Below, one piece after another: positions 7,488-17,115 of a DNA stretch of 64,000 nucleotides. A model generated the notes under the pieces. The model did no database searches and had not been told where the DNA came from. It saw only the letters and a program-made list of their open reading frames with translations. Numbering within the stretch: position 1 is the stretch's first letter; each line of letters starts with the position of its first letter. The DNA is from Siphonobacter aquaeclarae (GTDB lineage Bacteria > Bacteroidota > Bacteroidia > Cytophagales > Spirosomataceae), in contig NZ_FNGS01000004.1 in the NCBI RefSeq assembly GCF_900103285.1, positions 539,960 to 603,959 on the forward strand, given 5' to 3'. A program made the position numbers and the translations under genes.

Positions 7488-8138
7488 CTAAGAAGAAGGA
7501 GACAATAAATCGACCAAATCTGTATTTTTTTGAGACAATGTCTCGCGTTGATATAACACGTTCCGGACCGGTCCGAAACTTTTCCGGTGCCAGTTGCTCG
7601 GCCCGTGTTCCTCCAATCCACGCAGATGCCGCGGAGTCGGATACCCGACATTACTCTCCCAGCCATACGCCGGAAATTCTTTCGCCAGCCGCTCCATCAG
7701 CTCATCCCGGTATGTTTTGGCCAGTACGGACGCCGCCGCGATCGACAGGTACAGGCCGTCTCCCTTGATGATGCACGTATGCGGAATCATGGGATAGGGC
7801 GTGAACCGATTGCCGTCGACCAGCAGGTGTTCCGGTCGCCGCGTCAGCTGATCTACCGCCCGGTGCATGGCCAGAAAGCTCGCCTTCAGGATATTGATCT
7901 GATCGATTTCTTCCGGGCTTGCTTCGGCGATTGCCCAGCACACCGCTTCTTTCCGTATTTCCACATTCAGTTCGTCCCGCTCGGCGCGTGTCAGCTGCTT
8001 CGAATCCGTCAGCCAGGGATGTGCATAGTCCGGAGGCAGTACCACGGCCGCTGCTACGACCGGCCCGGCCAGACATCCCCGTCCTACCTCATCCAGTCCC
8101 GCCTCCACACAATCTTTGGTATAAAAGGGTTTCAACAT
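7488..8138 (-). CDS. rnhB: Ribonuclease HII
   Basis: 216 residues, normal for the family. The N-terminal catalytic motif DEVGRGCLAGPVVAAAV starts at residue 16 (Asp-Glu pair), the third acidic residue is in LLVDGN, and SIAAASVLAKTYRD supplies the fourth conserved region. The end PRHLRGLEEHGPSNWHRKSF is also typical. The enzyme cuts the RNA strand of RNA-DNA hybrids, including single ribonucleotides in DNA. It lies downstream of batA on the same strand with a 160-bp gap, so joint transcription is uncertain. No clear terminator is seen after it. Confidence 0.95.
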   Translation of the reverse strand: MLKPFYTKDCVEAGLDEVGRGCLAGPVVAAAVVLPPDYAHPWLTDSKQLTRAERDELNVEIRKEAVCWAIAEASPEEIDQINILKASFLAMHRAVDQLTRRPEHLLVDGNRFTPYPMIPHTCIIKGDGLYLSIAAASVLAKTYRDELMERLAKEFPAYGWESNVGYPTPRHLRGLEEHGPSNWHRKSFGPVRNVLYQRETLSQKNTDLVDLLSPSS

Positions 8139-8298
8139 ATGTTGTCAGGCCGTCATCTCCTCCGTTTTGCTTTCGGGCATCCAATATGCGGAGAGTTCTT
8201 TGAATTAAGGACACCCTGAGACGAAAAAATAACCTACAAATTCAACCTAAAGTCCTATTTTGTTCAAAATCAACGTGTAAGAATGACACTTATTTCAT

Positions 8299-9306
8299 TC
8301 AATCTTCCAGAATATTGGAGATGAACGTCAGCTTGCAGGCAAACGCTGCGAGCAGGCAGACGATCGCCCACCGCAGGTATACATGGTAGTAATCTTTTAC
8401 TTCCTGATACCGGGACGTTTTGATTTCGGTTTTTTCCAGCCGGTTGATTTCCCCGAAGACATTCCGCAGGGCTCCTGCATCCTCTACCTGAAAAAACTGC
8501 CCTCCGCTGGTCCCGGCGATCTGGCGCAGGACGCCGGTATCGAGGGTTTCCAGGCCTACCGAGTCCCGCACAGCGCCCTCCCGCCCTATTCCGATGGTAT
8601 ATACCCTGATTTTATAGGAAGCGGCTAGCTGGGCAGCCGTCAACGGGTCAAGATTTCCGGCGGTATTGTCCCCGTCGCTCAGTAAAATGGCGATTTTACT
8701 TCGGGCTGTTGTTTCGCGCATCAAATTGATGCAGTTGGCCAGCGCCGAACCGATGGCCGTACCGGCCGTCGGAATGATTCCGGACTTGATAGAGCGAATC
8801 TGTTCTTTGAGCAGCGCATAATCGGTCGTCAGCGGACAGAGAAAAAATGATTGCCCGGCGAATACCACCAGTCCGATCTTATCCTGAAAACGCCCGTCAA
8901 TGAAATCTATTGCCACCTTCTTGGCCGATTCCAGTCGGTCAGGGGCCAGGTCTTTCTCCAGCATCGAATCGGATACGTCGAGCGCCAGTACAATTTCGAT
9001 CCCATCGGCATACCGTTCTTCCAGGTCTTTTACGATCTGGGGGCGGGCCAATGCCACCAGCACCAGCAGCATGCCGATAAACATAAAGACACCCGGAATA
9101 TGCCGGAGATACCGTATCCAGCCCGAGGCGGCTTCTTTCGCCAGAAAGGCTACGTTCAGCTTCTGCCGGGCTTTTCCGTGAAATGCGCGGCGCAAGAAAA
9201 ACAGCAGCGGCACGGCCGGAATAGCGTACAAATAATAAGGAACGGCCCACTGGTATCCCGACAGGGTACTGAAACTGAACCACTTCAGTGAAAGCCAGTC
9301 TTCCAT
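8299..9306 (-). CDS. batA: VWA-domain membrane protein of the BatA type
   Basis: 335 residues. Two N-terminal hydrophobic segments (about 20-37 and 65-83) come before a von Willebrand factor A domain whose metal site begins ALDVSDSML (DxSxS). It continues with the Thr loop (PTAGTAIGSALANCI) and LLSDGDNTAG. A C-terminal helix (about 308-328) returns to the membrane. This layout matches BatA of the Bacteroides aerotolerance (Bat) gene sets. It is the third gene of a three-gene group with a DUF58 protein and a BatD-like protein. No batB, batC or moxR gene is adjacent. Confidence 0.88.
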   Translation of the reverse strand: MEDWLSLKWFSFSTLSGYQWAVPYYLYAIPAVPLLFFLRRAFHGKARQKLNVAFLAKEAASGWIRYLRHIPGVFMFIGMLLVLVALARPQIVKDLEERYADGIEIVLALDVSDSMLEKDLAPDRLESAKKVAIDFIDGRFQDKIGLVVFAGQSFFLCPLTTDYALLKEQIRSIKSGIIPTAGTAIGSALANCINLMRETTARSKIAILLSDGDNTAGNLDPLTAAQLAASYKIRVYTIGIGREGAVRDSVGLETLDTGVLRQIAGTSGGQFFQVEDAGALRNVFGEINRLEKTEIKTSRYQEVKDYYHVYLRWAIVCLLAAFACKLTFISNILED

Positions 9307-9321
9307 GCGTTACATAACCCG

Positions 9322-10230
9322 TCAGATACGGGTCAGAATCTGCTTTTTTCGTTTGACATACGCCCTGCCTGCCAGCTCCCGCAGAATCTTGAGGGACTCC
9401 TGGGTCTGGGGCGACGCTACTCCCCCGTAAACGACCGAATCGACGTCCCGCAGGGCGCCTTCCAGGTTTTTCTCCTGACCGAACTGTTCAACCGTTTCTT
9501 TGGTCGTAAAGGTCGAATAGGGTTTCCCCTCCATCCGTTCGAGGTACAGGCGCCAGAGAAATACCGCCTGCTCTACATTGGATACTGCCTGCTTCGGATC
9601 GGCTGCCCCGCGGAAATAGCGCTGGTAGGTACCCCTGAACTTGAGATGCCGTCTCCAGAGCTGAACAAGCTGCCACTGCCGACGGATGGATTCTCCGAAG
9701 AGCCAGTTACTCAGTCCGCCCAGCACCGCCGCTGCGATGAGGAGGAGAAACAGGAGCGGATAATTGACCTGATCTCCCAGGAATACCAGTTGCGTATTGG
9801 TCCGCAGTACCGGTTGCCGGATATCTTTTGCTTGCAGGAGTGATTGCAGCTGAACGGCCGAGACCGTCGGGTATATAGCGGTACAATCCTTCCCGTTTCG
9901 GACAAATACGGGAAGTTTCAGGTATTGTGTCGAATCCGTTTCAAAGGATACGAGGGTATACACAACGCTGTCGACGCTTCCCGCCGGTGTCGTGCGCGTC
10001 GGGAAATAGTCTCTTTTCAGAAAACGGAACGGGGAATAATCAAAAGCAGAATCCGGGAAAAAGACATCCCGCGAGGCGTCATGCCGATAGCTCAGGGCAT
10101 ACTTCACCGGACTGCCGACTTTCACTTTCCGGGAAAGGAAGGTTCCGTGCGGCGCCGGTCCGCTCGCAGCGCCAAGCAGGATCAGCATGATAACGCCGGC
10201 GATTCCCGTTTTCAGTAGTGATCGACTCAT
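9322..10230 (-). CDS. Signal-peptide and one-helix membrane protein of a Bat-type cluster (BatD/DUF4381-like role)
   Basis: 302 residues: a signal peptide (about 1-23), an extracytoplasmic beta-rich domain to about residue 150, one membrane helix (LLFLLLIAAAVLGGLSNWLF, about 158-177) and a helical basic cytoplasmic tail. The family assignment is from layout and position between DUF58 and BatA genes, not from a diagnostic motif. The ATG (10228-10230) overlaps the TGA of the DUF58 gene (ATGA), so translation is coupled. A 15-bp gap separates it from batA. Confidence 0.65.
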   Translation of the reverse strand: MSRSLLKTGIAGVIMLILLGAASGPAPHGTFLSRKVKVGSPVKYALSYRHDASRDVFFPDSAFDYSPFRFLKRDYFPTRTTPAGSVDSVVYTLVSFETDSTQYLKLPVFVRNGKDCTAIYPTVSAVQLQSLLQAKDIRQPVLRTNTQLVFLGDQVNYPLLFLLLIAAAVLGGLSNWLFGESIRRQWQLVQLWRRHLKFRGTYQRYFRGAADPKQAVSNVEQAVFLWRLYLERMEGKPYSTFTTKETVEQFGQEKNLEGALRDVDSVVYGGVASPQTQESLKILRELAGRAYVKRKKQILTRI

Positions 10231-11084
10231 CGGACCCGGAACAGTTTGATCAGCTTCGGCACGTAATCTTCCTGCGTATCAACCGAAAGATAGTTCGCCT
10301 TGTACTGTTTGCACAGTTGCTCGAGCCGTTGCTGATTTTCTTCGAATACGCCCCGCATGGACTTGCGGAACTGGGCAGACGAGGTATTCACCCACAAGGT
10401 CCGCCGGCTTTCCTTGTCATATACCGGAATGATCCCGAGGCGGGGCAGGTTAATCTCCCGGTCGTCGTATAAATGAACGACTACCAGGTCATGCTTCCGG
10501 GCCAGTGCCTTCAGGTTTTGTTCGTAGCCCGTATCGATAAAGTCGGAGATGAGAAAGACAACACTTTTCCGTTTGAGCCGGTTGAGTACAAACAAAATGG
10601 CTTCGGAGAGGTTGGTCCTCCGCGATTCCGGCTTCAGGCGGAATAGCTCCAGAATCATTTGGTAACCGTGTTTCAGGCCGTTCGACGGATGGATATAGCA
10701 CTCCTTTTGATCGGAAAAACAATACAGGCCTACGTGGCTGGCTTCGTGCATGGCCGAAAGGGCCAGCACGCCGCAGAGTTCCTTCGTAGTATCGAGCTTG
10801 GTCCGGTCTCCGCGACCGATTTCCTGGGAAGCGCTTACGTCCACCAAAAAAAATACCGTCTGCTCTTTTTCTTCCTTAAAAATCTTTAAGAAAAGACCGT
10901 GTCCCTTCGAGGATGCGTTCCAGTCAATGAGGCGGATGTCATCTCCATATTGATACTGCCGCAAGTCTGTGAACTCGAGCCCCGAACCCTTGAAAACCGA
11001 GCGGAAATTCCCGTGCATCTGGGAATCCACGGCCTTCCGGATACGGATTTCATAGTTGCGGAGTTTGGAGAGCAGTTCGTTCAT
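10227..11084 (-). CDS. DUF58-domain protein (Bat/MoxR-associated)
   Basis: 285 residues. The DUF58 hallmark is present early: GSGLEFTDLRQYQYGDDIRLIDWNASS. A VWA-like core follows with FFLVDVSASQEIG and VVFLISDFIDTGYE. Members are usually soluble and encoded next to MoxR AAA ATPases and BatA/BatB. It is the first gene of this minus-strand group and is divergent from the DUF4296-nuoABC operon, with 79 bases between the starts. No moxR gene precedes it here, so its usual ATPase partner must be elsewhere or absent. Confidence 0.88.
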   Translation of the reverse strand: MNELLSKLRNYEIRIRKAVDSQMHGNFRSVFKGSGLEFTDLRQYQYGDDIRLIDWNASSKGHGLFLKIFKEEKEQTVFFLVDVSASQEIGRGDRTKLDTTKELCGVLALSAMHEASHVGLYCFSDQKECYIHPSNGLKHGYQMILELFRLKPESRRTNLSEAILFVLNRLKRKSVVFLISDFIDTGYEQNLKALARKHDLVVVHLYDDREINLPRLGIIPVYDKESRRTLWVNTSSAQFRKSMRGVFEENQQRLEQLCKQYKANYLSVDTQEDYVPKLIKLFRVR

Positions 11085-11131
11085 AGCGGAAAATAGTCAC
11101 GCGGAGCCCCTGCCGGGTACCCGTCCAAAGC

Positions 11132-11149
11132 CAAAACTACCTAACTTTG
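11132..11149. promoter_or_regulatory. Back-to-back -7 boxes of divergent promoters
   Basis: On the minus strand TAGTTTTG (11139-11132), facing the DUF58 gene. On the plus strand TAACTTTG (11142-11149), 14 bases before the DUF4296 ATG. Both match TAnnTTTG exactly and are two bases apart. Neither has a convincing -33 TTG, so either could be weak or activator-dependent. Confidence 0.45.
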
Positions 11150-11163
11150 CCTTACAATAAAAA

Positions 11164-11547
11164 ATGAAAACACGTCTGTTGCTCCTGCTGCTGGTCTTTG
11201 GCAGCGCCTGTTCCAATGGTCCGGCACCACCCGACAACCTGATCTCCCGTGAAAACATGGTGCAGATTCTGACGGATGTACACCTGGCCGAACAGCGCGT
11301 CAGCGGCCTTCGGATGAATACCCAGGACTCGTCGCTCATCGTCTTCGAATCGTTCGAAAACAAGATCCTGAAAAAATACGGAGCCGACACAGGCGCATAC
11401 CGGGTAAGCTATACCTATTATATGGCGCATCCGGACCAGTTCAAGGAAATTTACCAGGGTGTGATCGATACGCTGACCGCCCGCGACGAACGTGCGCGCA
11501 AACAGCAGCATACCGGGCCTGACAGTACTTCCCGAAAACCGCAATGA
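11164..11547 (+). CDS. DUF4296 lipoprotein
   Basis: 127 residues. The signal ends FGSACSN, a plausible lipobox. The body shows the DUF4296 pattern: LISRENMVQILTDVHLAEQRV near residues 26-46 and FKEIYQGVIDTLTAR later. The family is of unknown function and common in Bacteroidota. The stop overlaps the nuoA start (ATGA), so a lipoprotein gene leads a respiratory-complex operon. The very short distance to the putative -7 box suggests a leader of only a few bases. Confidence 0.75.
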   Translation: MKTRLLLLLLVFGSACSNGPAPPDNLISRENMVQILTDVHLAEQRVSGLRMNTQDSSLIVFESFENKILKKYGADTGAYRVSYTYYMAHPDQFKEIYQGVIDTLTARDERARKQQHTGPDSTSRKPQ

Positions 11548-12008
11548 TCTCAGACTTCGGCTATATCCTGCTCTTCGTTGTTACCGCCATCCTGTTTCTG
11601 GTGGTCATGCTGTTTGCAGCGCGGCTGCTCCGCCCTGCGCGCCCGAATGAAGAAAAGCTGTCTACCTATGAATCGGGGGAAGAGCCCGAAGGCAACGCCA
11701 ATATTTCCTTTAATATACGGTTCTACATCATCGCGCTGGTATTCCTGCTTTTCGACGTGGAACTGGTCTTTTTGTTTCCCTGGGCGACCGTTTTCGGTCA
11801 GGAAGAACTCATCCGTGAAACCAACGGGCTCTGGGGGTGGTTTTCCCTCTCGGAGATGTTTCTCTTTCTCGGCATTCTGACGCTCGGACTGGCCTACGCC
11901 TGGCGGAAAGGGCACCTGGACTGGATACGGCCGACGGTCAAAACCCCGGAGTTCTCCTCTCCTGTCCCGGACGATCTCTACAAAAAGATTAACAAGAAAT
12001 ACGAATGA
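11544..12008 (+). CDS. nuoA: NADH-quinone oxidoreductase subunit A
   Basis: 154 residues with three membrane helices (about 8-28, 68-90 and 99-119). The NuoA/ND3 signature is clear: [20 protein letters not shown], then [23 protein letters not shown]. The subunit is part of the membrane arm of complex I near the quinone site. The C-terminal 35 residues are hydrophilic, a longer tail than in E. coli NuoA. The start and stop overlap the neighbouring genes by four bases each. Confidence 0.95.
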   Translation: MISDFGYILLFVVTAILFLVVMLFAARLLRPARPNEEKLSTYESGEEPEGNANISFNIRFYIIALVFLLFDVELVFLFPWATVFGQEELIRETNGLWGWFSLSEMFLFLGILTLGLAYAWRKGHLDWIRPTVKTPEFSSPVPDDLYKKINKKYE

Positions 12009-12541
12009 AGAGCTTTCTCGACAGCCGGTTCAAAACCGGAGAGGGGGGCGTCGTCCTGACGACAGCCGAAGACCTGCTCAATTGGGCACGGCTGAACTCG
12101 TTATGGCCAATGGGTTTCGGACTGGCTTGCTGCGCCATCGAAATGATGCAGACCTATGCCTCAAGCTATGACCTGGAGCGCTTCGGCATCTTTCCACGGC
12201 CTTCGCCCCGGCAGTCGGACGTGATGATCGTAGCCGGAACCGTGACATTCAAAATGGCTGACCGGATCCGGCGCCTCTACGAACAGATGCCCGAGCCCCG
12301 TTATGTCATTTCGATGGGAAGCTGTTCCAATTGCGGCGGTCCTTATTGGGAACATGGCTATCACGTGGTAAAAGGCGTAGACCGGATCATTCCCGTCGAC
12401 GTATACGTGCCGGGCTGCCCGCCCCGCCCGGAAGCGCTCATCGGCGCTATTCTCAAACTTCAGGAAAAAATCCGTAACGAAAGCGTGATCGAACCGGTAG
12501 CTGCCAAGCAGTTGCTGGAACGTCTCGAATCTGCCTCATGA
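12005..12541 (+). CDS. nuoB: NADH-quinone oxidoreductase subunit B
   Basis: 178 residues. The four cysteines of iron-sulfur cluster N2 are visible in [22 protein letters not shown] and [20 protein letters not shown] and [13 protein letters not shown] are also typical of NuoB/PSST. It passes electrons from the peripheral arm to quinone. It is coupled to nuoA and nuoC by ATGA overlaps. Confidence 0.96.
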   Translation: MKSFLDSRFKTGEGGVVLTTAEDLLNWARLNSLWPMGFGLACCAIEMMQTYASSYDLERFGIFPRPSPRQSDVMIVAGTVTFKMADRIRRLYEQMPEPRYVISMGSCSNCGGPYWEHGYHVVKGVDRIIPVDVYVPGCPPRPEALIGAILKLQEKIRNESVIEPVAAKQLLERLESAS

Positions 12542-13026
12542 CGCTCCCGGAAATCCATGCCCTCCTCGCTGCCGAATTCGGCCCGGACGTCATTCGGGAA
12601 GAAGAAGCGACGGGACTGATGCCATATCTCGTCATCGGTACTTCCCGCATCGCCGATGTCTGCCGGTTTCTGCACGACCATCCGAAGACGTATTTCGATT
12701 CACTGTCCTGTCTGACCGGCATCGATAATGGTCCTGCGGCACAGACCTTTGAAGTCGTTTACAACCTGTATTCCATACCCTACGAGGCTCCGCTGTGTTT
12801 AAAGGTCAGGGTTTCACGGGAAGAGAATACCGAAATACCTTCTGTTTCAAGCGTTTGGAAGACGGCAGACTGGCATGAACGCGAAGCGTTTGACCTCTTT
12901 GGCATCCGGTTTTCCGGCCATCCGGATTTGCGCCGTATCCTGCTGCCGGAAGACTGGGAAGGCCACCCCCTCCGCAAGGACTACGACGAGCAGGAGCGCT
13001 ACCACGGTATTCAAGTGCGCTACTGA
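12538..13026 (+). CDS. nuoC: NADH-quinone oxidoreductase subunit C
   Basis: 162 residues matching the 30-kDa subunit: [33 protein letters not shown], then the signature [38 protein letters not shown]. It is an independent NuoC, not the NuoCD fusion seen in E. coli. No nuoD follows: the gene ends in a 7-base tail-to-tail overlap with the convergent helicase gene. Confidence 0.94.
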   Translation: MTLPEIHALLAAEFGPDVIREEEATGLMPYLVIGTSRIADVCRFLHDHPKTYFDSLSCLTGIDNGPAAQTFEVVYNLYSIPYEAPLCLKVRVSREENTEIPSVSSVWKTADWHEREAFDLFGIRFSGHPDLRRILLPEDWEGHPLRKDYDEQERYHGIQVRY

Positions 13027-16000
13027 CGGTTTCGCCACCACTCCCGCGACCATATACGCTGAAACGCCCATCCCTTCCGATGCAGGCTGATCGGAAAGTA
13101 TGCCTGTGCTTCTTTCGGACCGGAGCTTTGGTAGTACAGATCGTCATCTGTCAGGATCAACCGGGTATACTTCCCGTCTTTCTTCTCAACCAGATCGGTA
13201 AACGGAAGCTCCTCCTCCCAGTCGGCGTGCTCCTGCCGGAGTTTGTCCTTTAGTAACTGACTGGATTTCAAGGATTCATGCTTCGGCAAGTGCGGCCGGA
13301 AATGTCCTTCCGATACGTCTCTGGCATATTCGAGGTAGGCTTTCAGCAATTTCGGACCGGGGTTCAGGGTATCGTCGACCCGAAGCTGCTCGGGCCAGAC
13401 GCTCGTCACCACACAAATACGGTACCGTGCCCGGGTGATAGCCACGTTGAGGCGGTTTTCTCCTCCCGCCATATTCAGGGAGCCGAATTGGGCCGATACT
13501 TTTCCGTGATGATCAGGGGCATAGCCGATCGAGAAGATGATGATGTCACGTTCGTCTCCCTGCACATTTTCCAGGTTTTTGATGAAAAGCGGTTCCTTTG
13601 CCGCAGGGACGGAAATACCTTCCAGCTTTTCTTCGAGCAAGCGCTGCTGCGGGAAATTGAACGTCACAATACCAATTGATTTACCGGGGTACTTCTGCCC
13701 GATTTCATCCAGTAGCATGACGATACGGTCGGCTTCCGTTTCGTTGGTCTGGTTTTGCCAGGTTCCTTCTACTTTCAGGTACCGGATAGCAGGCTCAAAG
13801 CGATTAATTTCTTCGAAATCAGGCAGCAACTGTAATTTCTGATCGTAAAAATGAACGTTGGAAAAATCGATCAGATCGAGCGACCGGCTCCGGTAATGCC
13901 CCCGCAGACCCACCGGCCGCAGGTGCCGCGCGGCAAAATCAAGCAGGCTGACTACTTCCAGATCCGGGTCGTCAGTCGTATCGTCTTCCAGCCGGACGCG
14001 GTACAGGTCCGACGGCTGTAATTGCCGGCTGTCTCCCGCAATTACCACCTGCCTTCCGCGGAGCATGGCCGGAATACCCTGTTCGGAAAAACACTGGGAC
14101 GCTTCGTCGAAAATCACCAGGTCAAACAGCGGATCAAGGGGAAAGAGGGCCGACACCGTTTCCGGAGACGCCATCCAACAGGGAATCAGCTGGAAAATTT
14201 CTTCGGCAAACTCGCCGATCAGTTGTCGTACCGGCCATATCTGGCGCTTTTTAGTGACCTGGTGGCGCAGGTTCCGGTAGGTAACGGTATTGCCGAGACG
14301 GTTGGTTTCGAGAACCTTATAGGTTTGCTCGCGCAGGTGCATCCGGCCGATTTCTCCGGAAAGCTCCTGTTTCCGTTCCACAGCCTGCCGGAGTTCGGTT
14401 TCCATTTGCTCCATCCGGAGACCGGATACGCTGCGCAGAATCGGGTTCTTTCCTTCCAGGTAGTCAAGCCAGGACAGACGCAGGGAATTGGCAAACATCT
14501 CCACGAGTGGCTCTGGCCGACCGGCCTCCTCCCATTGCCGGATACTGTCCTTTTCGGTCGATGAGAGCGTATTCACCAGTTCATCGCATTCCTTCAGCAG
14601 GTCGAAGTCACGGCTGAGCGTAGTTTTCAAAGCATTTCTGTCGGCTTCGCCGGCGGCAATACGCCGGATCTGCCCCTCCGTCAGCCAGGATTGCCACTGT
14701 TTGTATGCTTGTTGTACCTGCCGGGCCGTCGCCGCCAGCTGCATTACCGCCGCCGAAAACGCCTCCTGGCCGGGATACTGCCGCAACAGCTCTTCGAGCA
14801 ATGGATGCCGGTACAGGACGGTCAGGTGCTCATCGGCCGCTTCCAGCCGCGCGAGGAAATCCAGCCAGTTCTGTTCCGTTACTACCCAGTCTTCGTGAAC
14901 GAGATCGGCACCCGCCGACTGCCCCCATTCGACGAAAAACGCCTCGATTTCCATCCGCCGGATCAGCTTGCCAAAAAGAAGGCGGAGATCCGGTGCATCG
15001 AGCGAGAAACCATGGGCAACAGCCTCCTTTCGGATGGTATCTTTTCCTTTGTAAAATGCCCAGGAGAACAGCGATTTGCGGGCCTCCAGGGCTTTTTCCA
15101 GTTCCTGACGGAAAGATGCCAGTTCCGAGCGGCGCCGGGTAGGTCCGATTACGCCGGCCCCGAGACGGGGGCGTATCTCTCTTTCGGATAATTCCTCCCA
15201 TTTCGGGTAGCGAATCAACTTTCGGGTATGAAACTGAATGACATAGGGCCAGTGTACTCCGTCGGAAAGCCCGGCGGACAGCGCCTCCGCGTCTATCTCC
15301 AGCCAATCGGCCAGTTCCAGCGGACGGTTGAGTACGGTAGCCGCTACGGCCGATGCTTCGGCCGCAAGCGCGGAAATCTGATCGATCATCGCGCCGGCAT
15401 CGGAAATATCCTGAAACGAACGGCCGCTGAAGTCCACCCGGTCTGTCCAGGGATGCTCCGGCCCGAGCCGTTCGAGGTAAGCTTCATACCGGGTAAGCGA
15501 GCGGAGTACATCCTGCCAATTGGTAAAGGAAAACGAGCGGAAGCTATTTCCCAGGTCGAGGCGAGGACGTGTAATATCCGACGACAGATACAGTTCCTTC
15601 GGCGAAAGACCGCATTCCGATGCATCAAACAACGCGGTTCGGAATTCCCGCAACTCTGCCTGCAACCGGTCGATCCGATGGGCAGTCTGGGTAAACTCCC
15701 GTTCGAGCAGAATAGCATCGAGGCTGTAATTCAGTCGTTTATAGTCTTCGATATGGTCTATTTGCCGGGCCAGCTGGGTATAGAGGGCCTTCCGGTCATG
15801 TTGAAAATCGTGGAGATTGGCGACAAATTCAGACCAGTCCGCCGTGGCAAGGCGGTCTGATACCGTATCCAGCGCAGCACGTTTTTGGCTGACAACCAGT
15901 ACTTTCTTTCCGGCAGAAGTAAAATCGGCAATCAGGTTGGAGATGAGCTGAGATTTGCCGGTTCCGGGAGGTCCCTGTACGACAATCGACTCCCCTTTTT

Positions 16001-16904
16001 TGACGCGGCGGACGGCTTCCTCCTGCGACGCGTCCATCGGAAACGGCGTCAGCAAATCCGCTTCCCGCACATCCGGGCGCTCAGGCAGCCCGATTTCAAA
16101 GGCCCGCTCGCCGGCCATGAGCGCGTCATAGTCCCGCACGAGGTAGGAACCGGCCTGAGGAAAAATTCCGAGAATCGCCTGCGGCAGAAGGCGCAGTACC
16201 CCGTCGGCCTCCGTACGATCCAGGTCGCTCTTCGCCAGTTTCGGGAAAAACTGCAGCTGGTCTTCAAACAGATCGGAGTTGAAATCCAGCTGAACGGGCG
16301 TTTCCTTCAGCCATTCATATAGTGCCGTCCGGAACGCGCGGGAGTCTTCCGGAAAATCTTCGAAATCGAAATTGAGTACCTCGTCCGGTAGCTTACGCTC
16401 GTTGTAATGGGCATAGGCCATCAAAAGTGAGGAATTCAGAACGAGAGGTTCGTCCCGGCGTTCGAGTTTCCACCGGGGGTGCGGTTCCGGTGTCTGCGCC
16501 AGGTTGACGGGCCAGAACAGCAGCGGAGCGCGGACGACGGTCCCGTCGTTGAACTTCCCCTGTACAATCGGCCAGCCGAGGTGCAGGTCTTCCGACCCCT
16601 GCTCCGCTTCGATAAAAGCCGCTACCCGGGCCATACGTCTGAGGCGGCGGGATAGTTCGTTTATCTTTTCATACCGGGGGTCCGCCGCATCGCACAGGAA
16701 GACGGACATTTTGCCTTCCATCAGGGCCGCCGGAATACGAAAAGCCTTTTCACCCGTCAGAAAATCAAGTTCCTGGATATCGAGAAATTGCTCCTGCGGC
16801 AGAGACAACAGCAGGAGAGAACGGTTACGCGGGCTCAGATTTGCCAGCCGTCGCTGAAAAACCTGAAATATCTGTCTGCCAATCTGCATAGTTATACCAT
16901 CCAT
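13020..16904 (-). CDS. Large superfamily 1 helicase/ATPase (AAA_11/AAA_12, DUF4011-like layout)
   Basis: 1294 residues. A 300-residue N-terminal region comes before Walker A ([15 protein letters not shown], about 310-323). A helical insertion of about 600 residues follows, then Walker B ([11 protein letters not shown], near 930), the glutamine/arginine step [12 protein letters not shown], and the C-terminal helicase motif [19 protein letters not shown] (near 1150). The order matches Upf1-like SF1 nucleic-acid helicases. A second ATG at 16889 gives a protein five residues shorter. Similar proteins occur in some defence islands, but the neighbours here are housekeeping and glycan genes, so no such role is claimed. 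Confidence 0.85.
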   Translation of the reverse strand: MDGITMQIGRQIFQVFQRRLANLSPRNRSLLLLSLPQEQFLDIQELDFLTGEKAFRIPAALMEGKMSVFLCDAADPRYEKINELSRRLRRMARVAAFIEAEQGSEDLHLGWPIVQGKFNDGTVVRAPLLFWPVNLAQTPEPHPRWKLERRDEPLVLNSSLLMAYAHYNERKLPDEVLNFDFEDFPEDSRAFRTALYEWLKETPVQLDFNSDLFEDQLQFFPKLAKSDLDRTEADGVLRLLPQAILGIFPQAGSYLVRDYDALMAGERAFEIGLPERPDVREADLLTPFPMDASQEEAVRRVKKGESIVVQGPPGTGKSQLISNLIADFTSAGKKVLVVSQKRAALDTVSDRLATADWSEFVANLHDFQHDRKALYTQLARQIDHIEDYKRLNYSLDAILLEREFTQTAHRIDRLQAELREFRTALFDASECGLSPKELYLSSDITRPRLDLGNSFRSFSFTNWQDVLRSLTRYEAYLERLGPEHPWTDRVDFSGRSFQDISDAGAMIDQISALAAEASAVAATVLNRPLELADWLEIDAEALSAGLSDGVHWPYVIQFHTRKLIRYPKWEELSEREIRPRLGAGVIGPTRRRSELASFRQELEKALEARKSLFSWAFYKGKDTIRKEAVAHGFSLDAPDLRLLFGKLIRRMEIEAFFVEWGQSAGADLVHEDWVVTEQNWLDFLARLEAADEHLTVLYRHPLLEELLRQYPGQEAFSAAVMQLAATARQVQQAYKQWQSWLTEGQIRRIAAGEADRNALKTTLSRDFDLLKECDELVNTLSSTEKDSIRQWEEAGRPEPLVEMFANSLRLSWLDYLEGKNPILRSVSGLRMEQMETELRQAVERKQELSGEIGRMHLREQTYKVLETNRLGNTVTYRNLRHQVTKKRQIWPVRQLIGEFAEEIFQLIPCWMASPETVSALFPLDPLFDLVIFDEASQCFSEQGIPAMLRGRQVVIAGDSRQLQPSDLYRVRLEDDTTDDPDLEVVSLLDFAARHLRPVGLRGHYRSRSLDLIDFSNVHFYDQKLQLLPDFEEINRFEPAIRYLKVEGTWQNQTNETEADRIVMLLDEIGQKYPGKSIGIVTFNFPQQRLLEEKLEGISVPAAKEPLFIKNLENVQGDERDIIIFSIGYAPDHHGKVSAQFGSLNMAGGENRLNVAITRARYRICVVTSVWPEQLRVDDTLNPGPKLLKAYLEYARDVSEGHFRPHLPKHESLKSSQLLKDKLRQEHADWEEELPFTDLVEKKDGKYTRLILTDDDLYYQSSGPKEAQAYFPISLHRKGWAFQRIWSREWWRNRQ

Positions 16905-17029
16905 GGTTCCGGCTGTTTTCCATCACCGGCGAAAACAATGCCGCGCCGGAATCCGGAATAAAAGTCCCGCCGAACGGACATTGCCTGACTAAAGAACGAT
17001 TCCGGATAGGAAGATACATAATCGGTGTG

Positions 17030-17037
17030 TATTTTTG
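17030..17037 (+). promoter_or_regulatory. Putative -7 box for the GT2 gene at 17116
   Basis: TATTTTTG, an exact TAnnTTTG match, 78 bases before the ATG at 17116. No clear -33 TTG is present. An upstream in-frame TTG start (17035) would lie inside the box, which favours the 17116 start. Confidence 0.4.
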
Positions 17038-17115
17038 GCGGTCAAAATCATTCCGATCTTCTGTTCTGCCAAAGTTCCGGTACGCTTCGTTCAGGCTTTG
17101 CGACAGGTTTATAAC

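Noticed and set aside
13020-16904. The SF1 helicase as part of a defence island
   Set aside because: Neighbours are nuoABC and glycosyltransferases; no nuclease, methylase or toxin partner is present.
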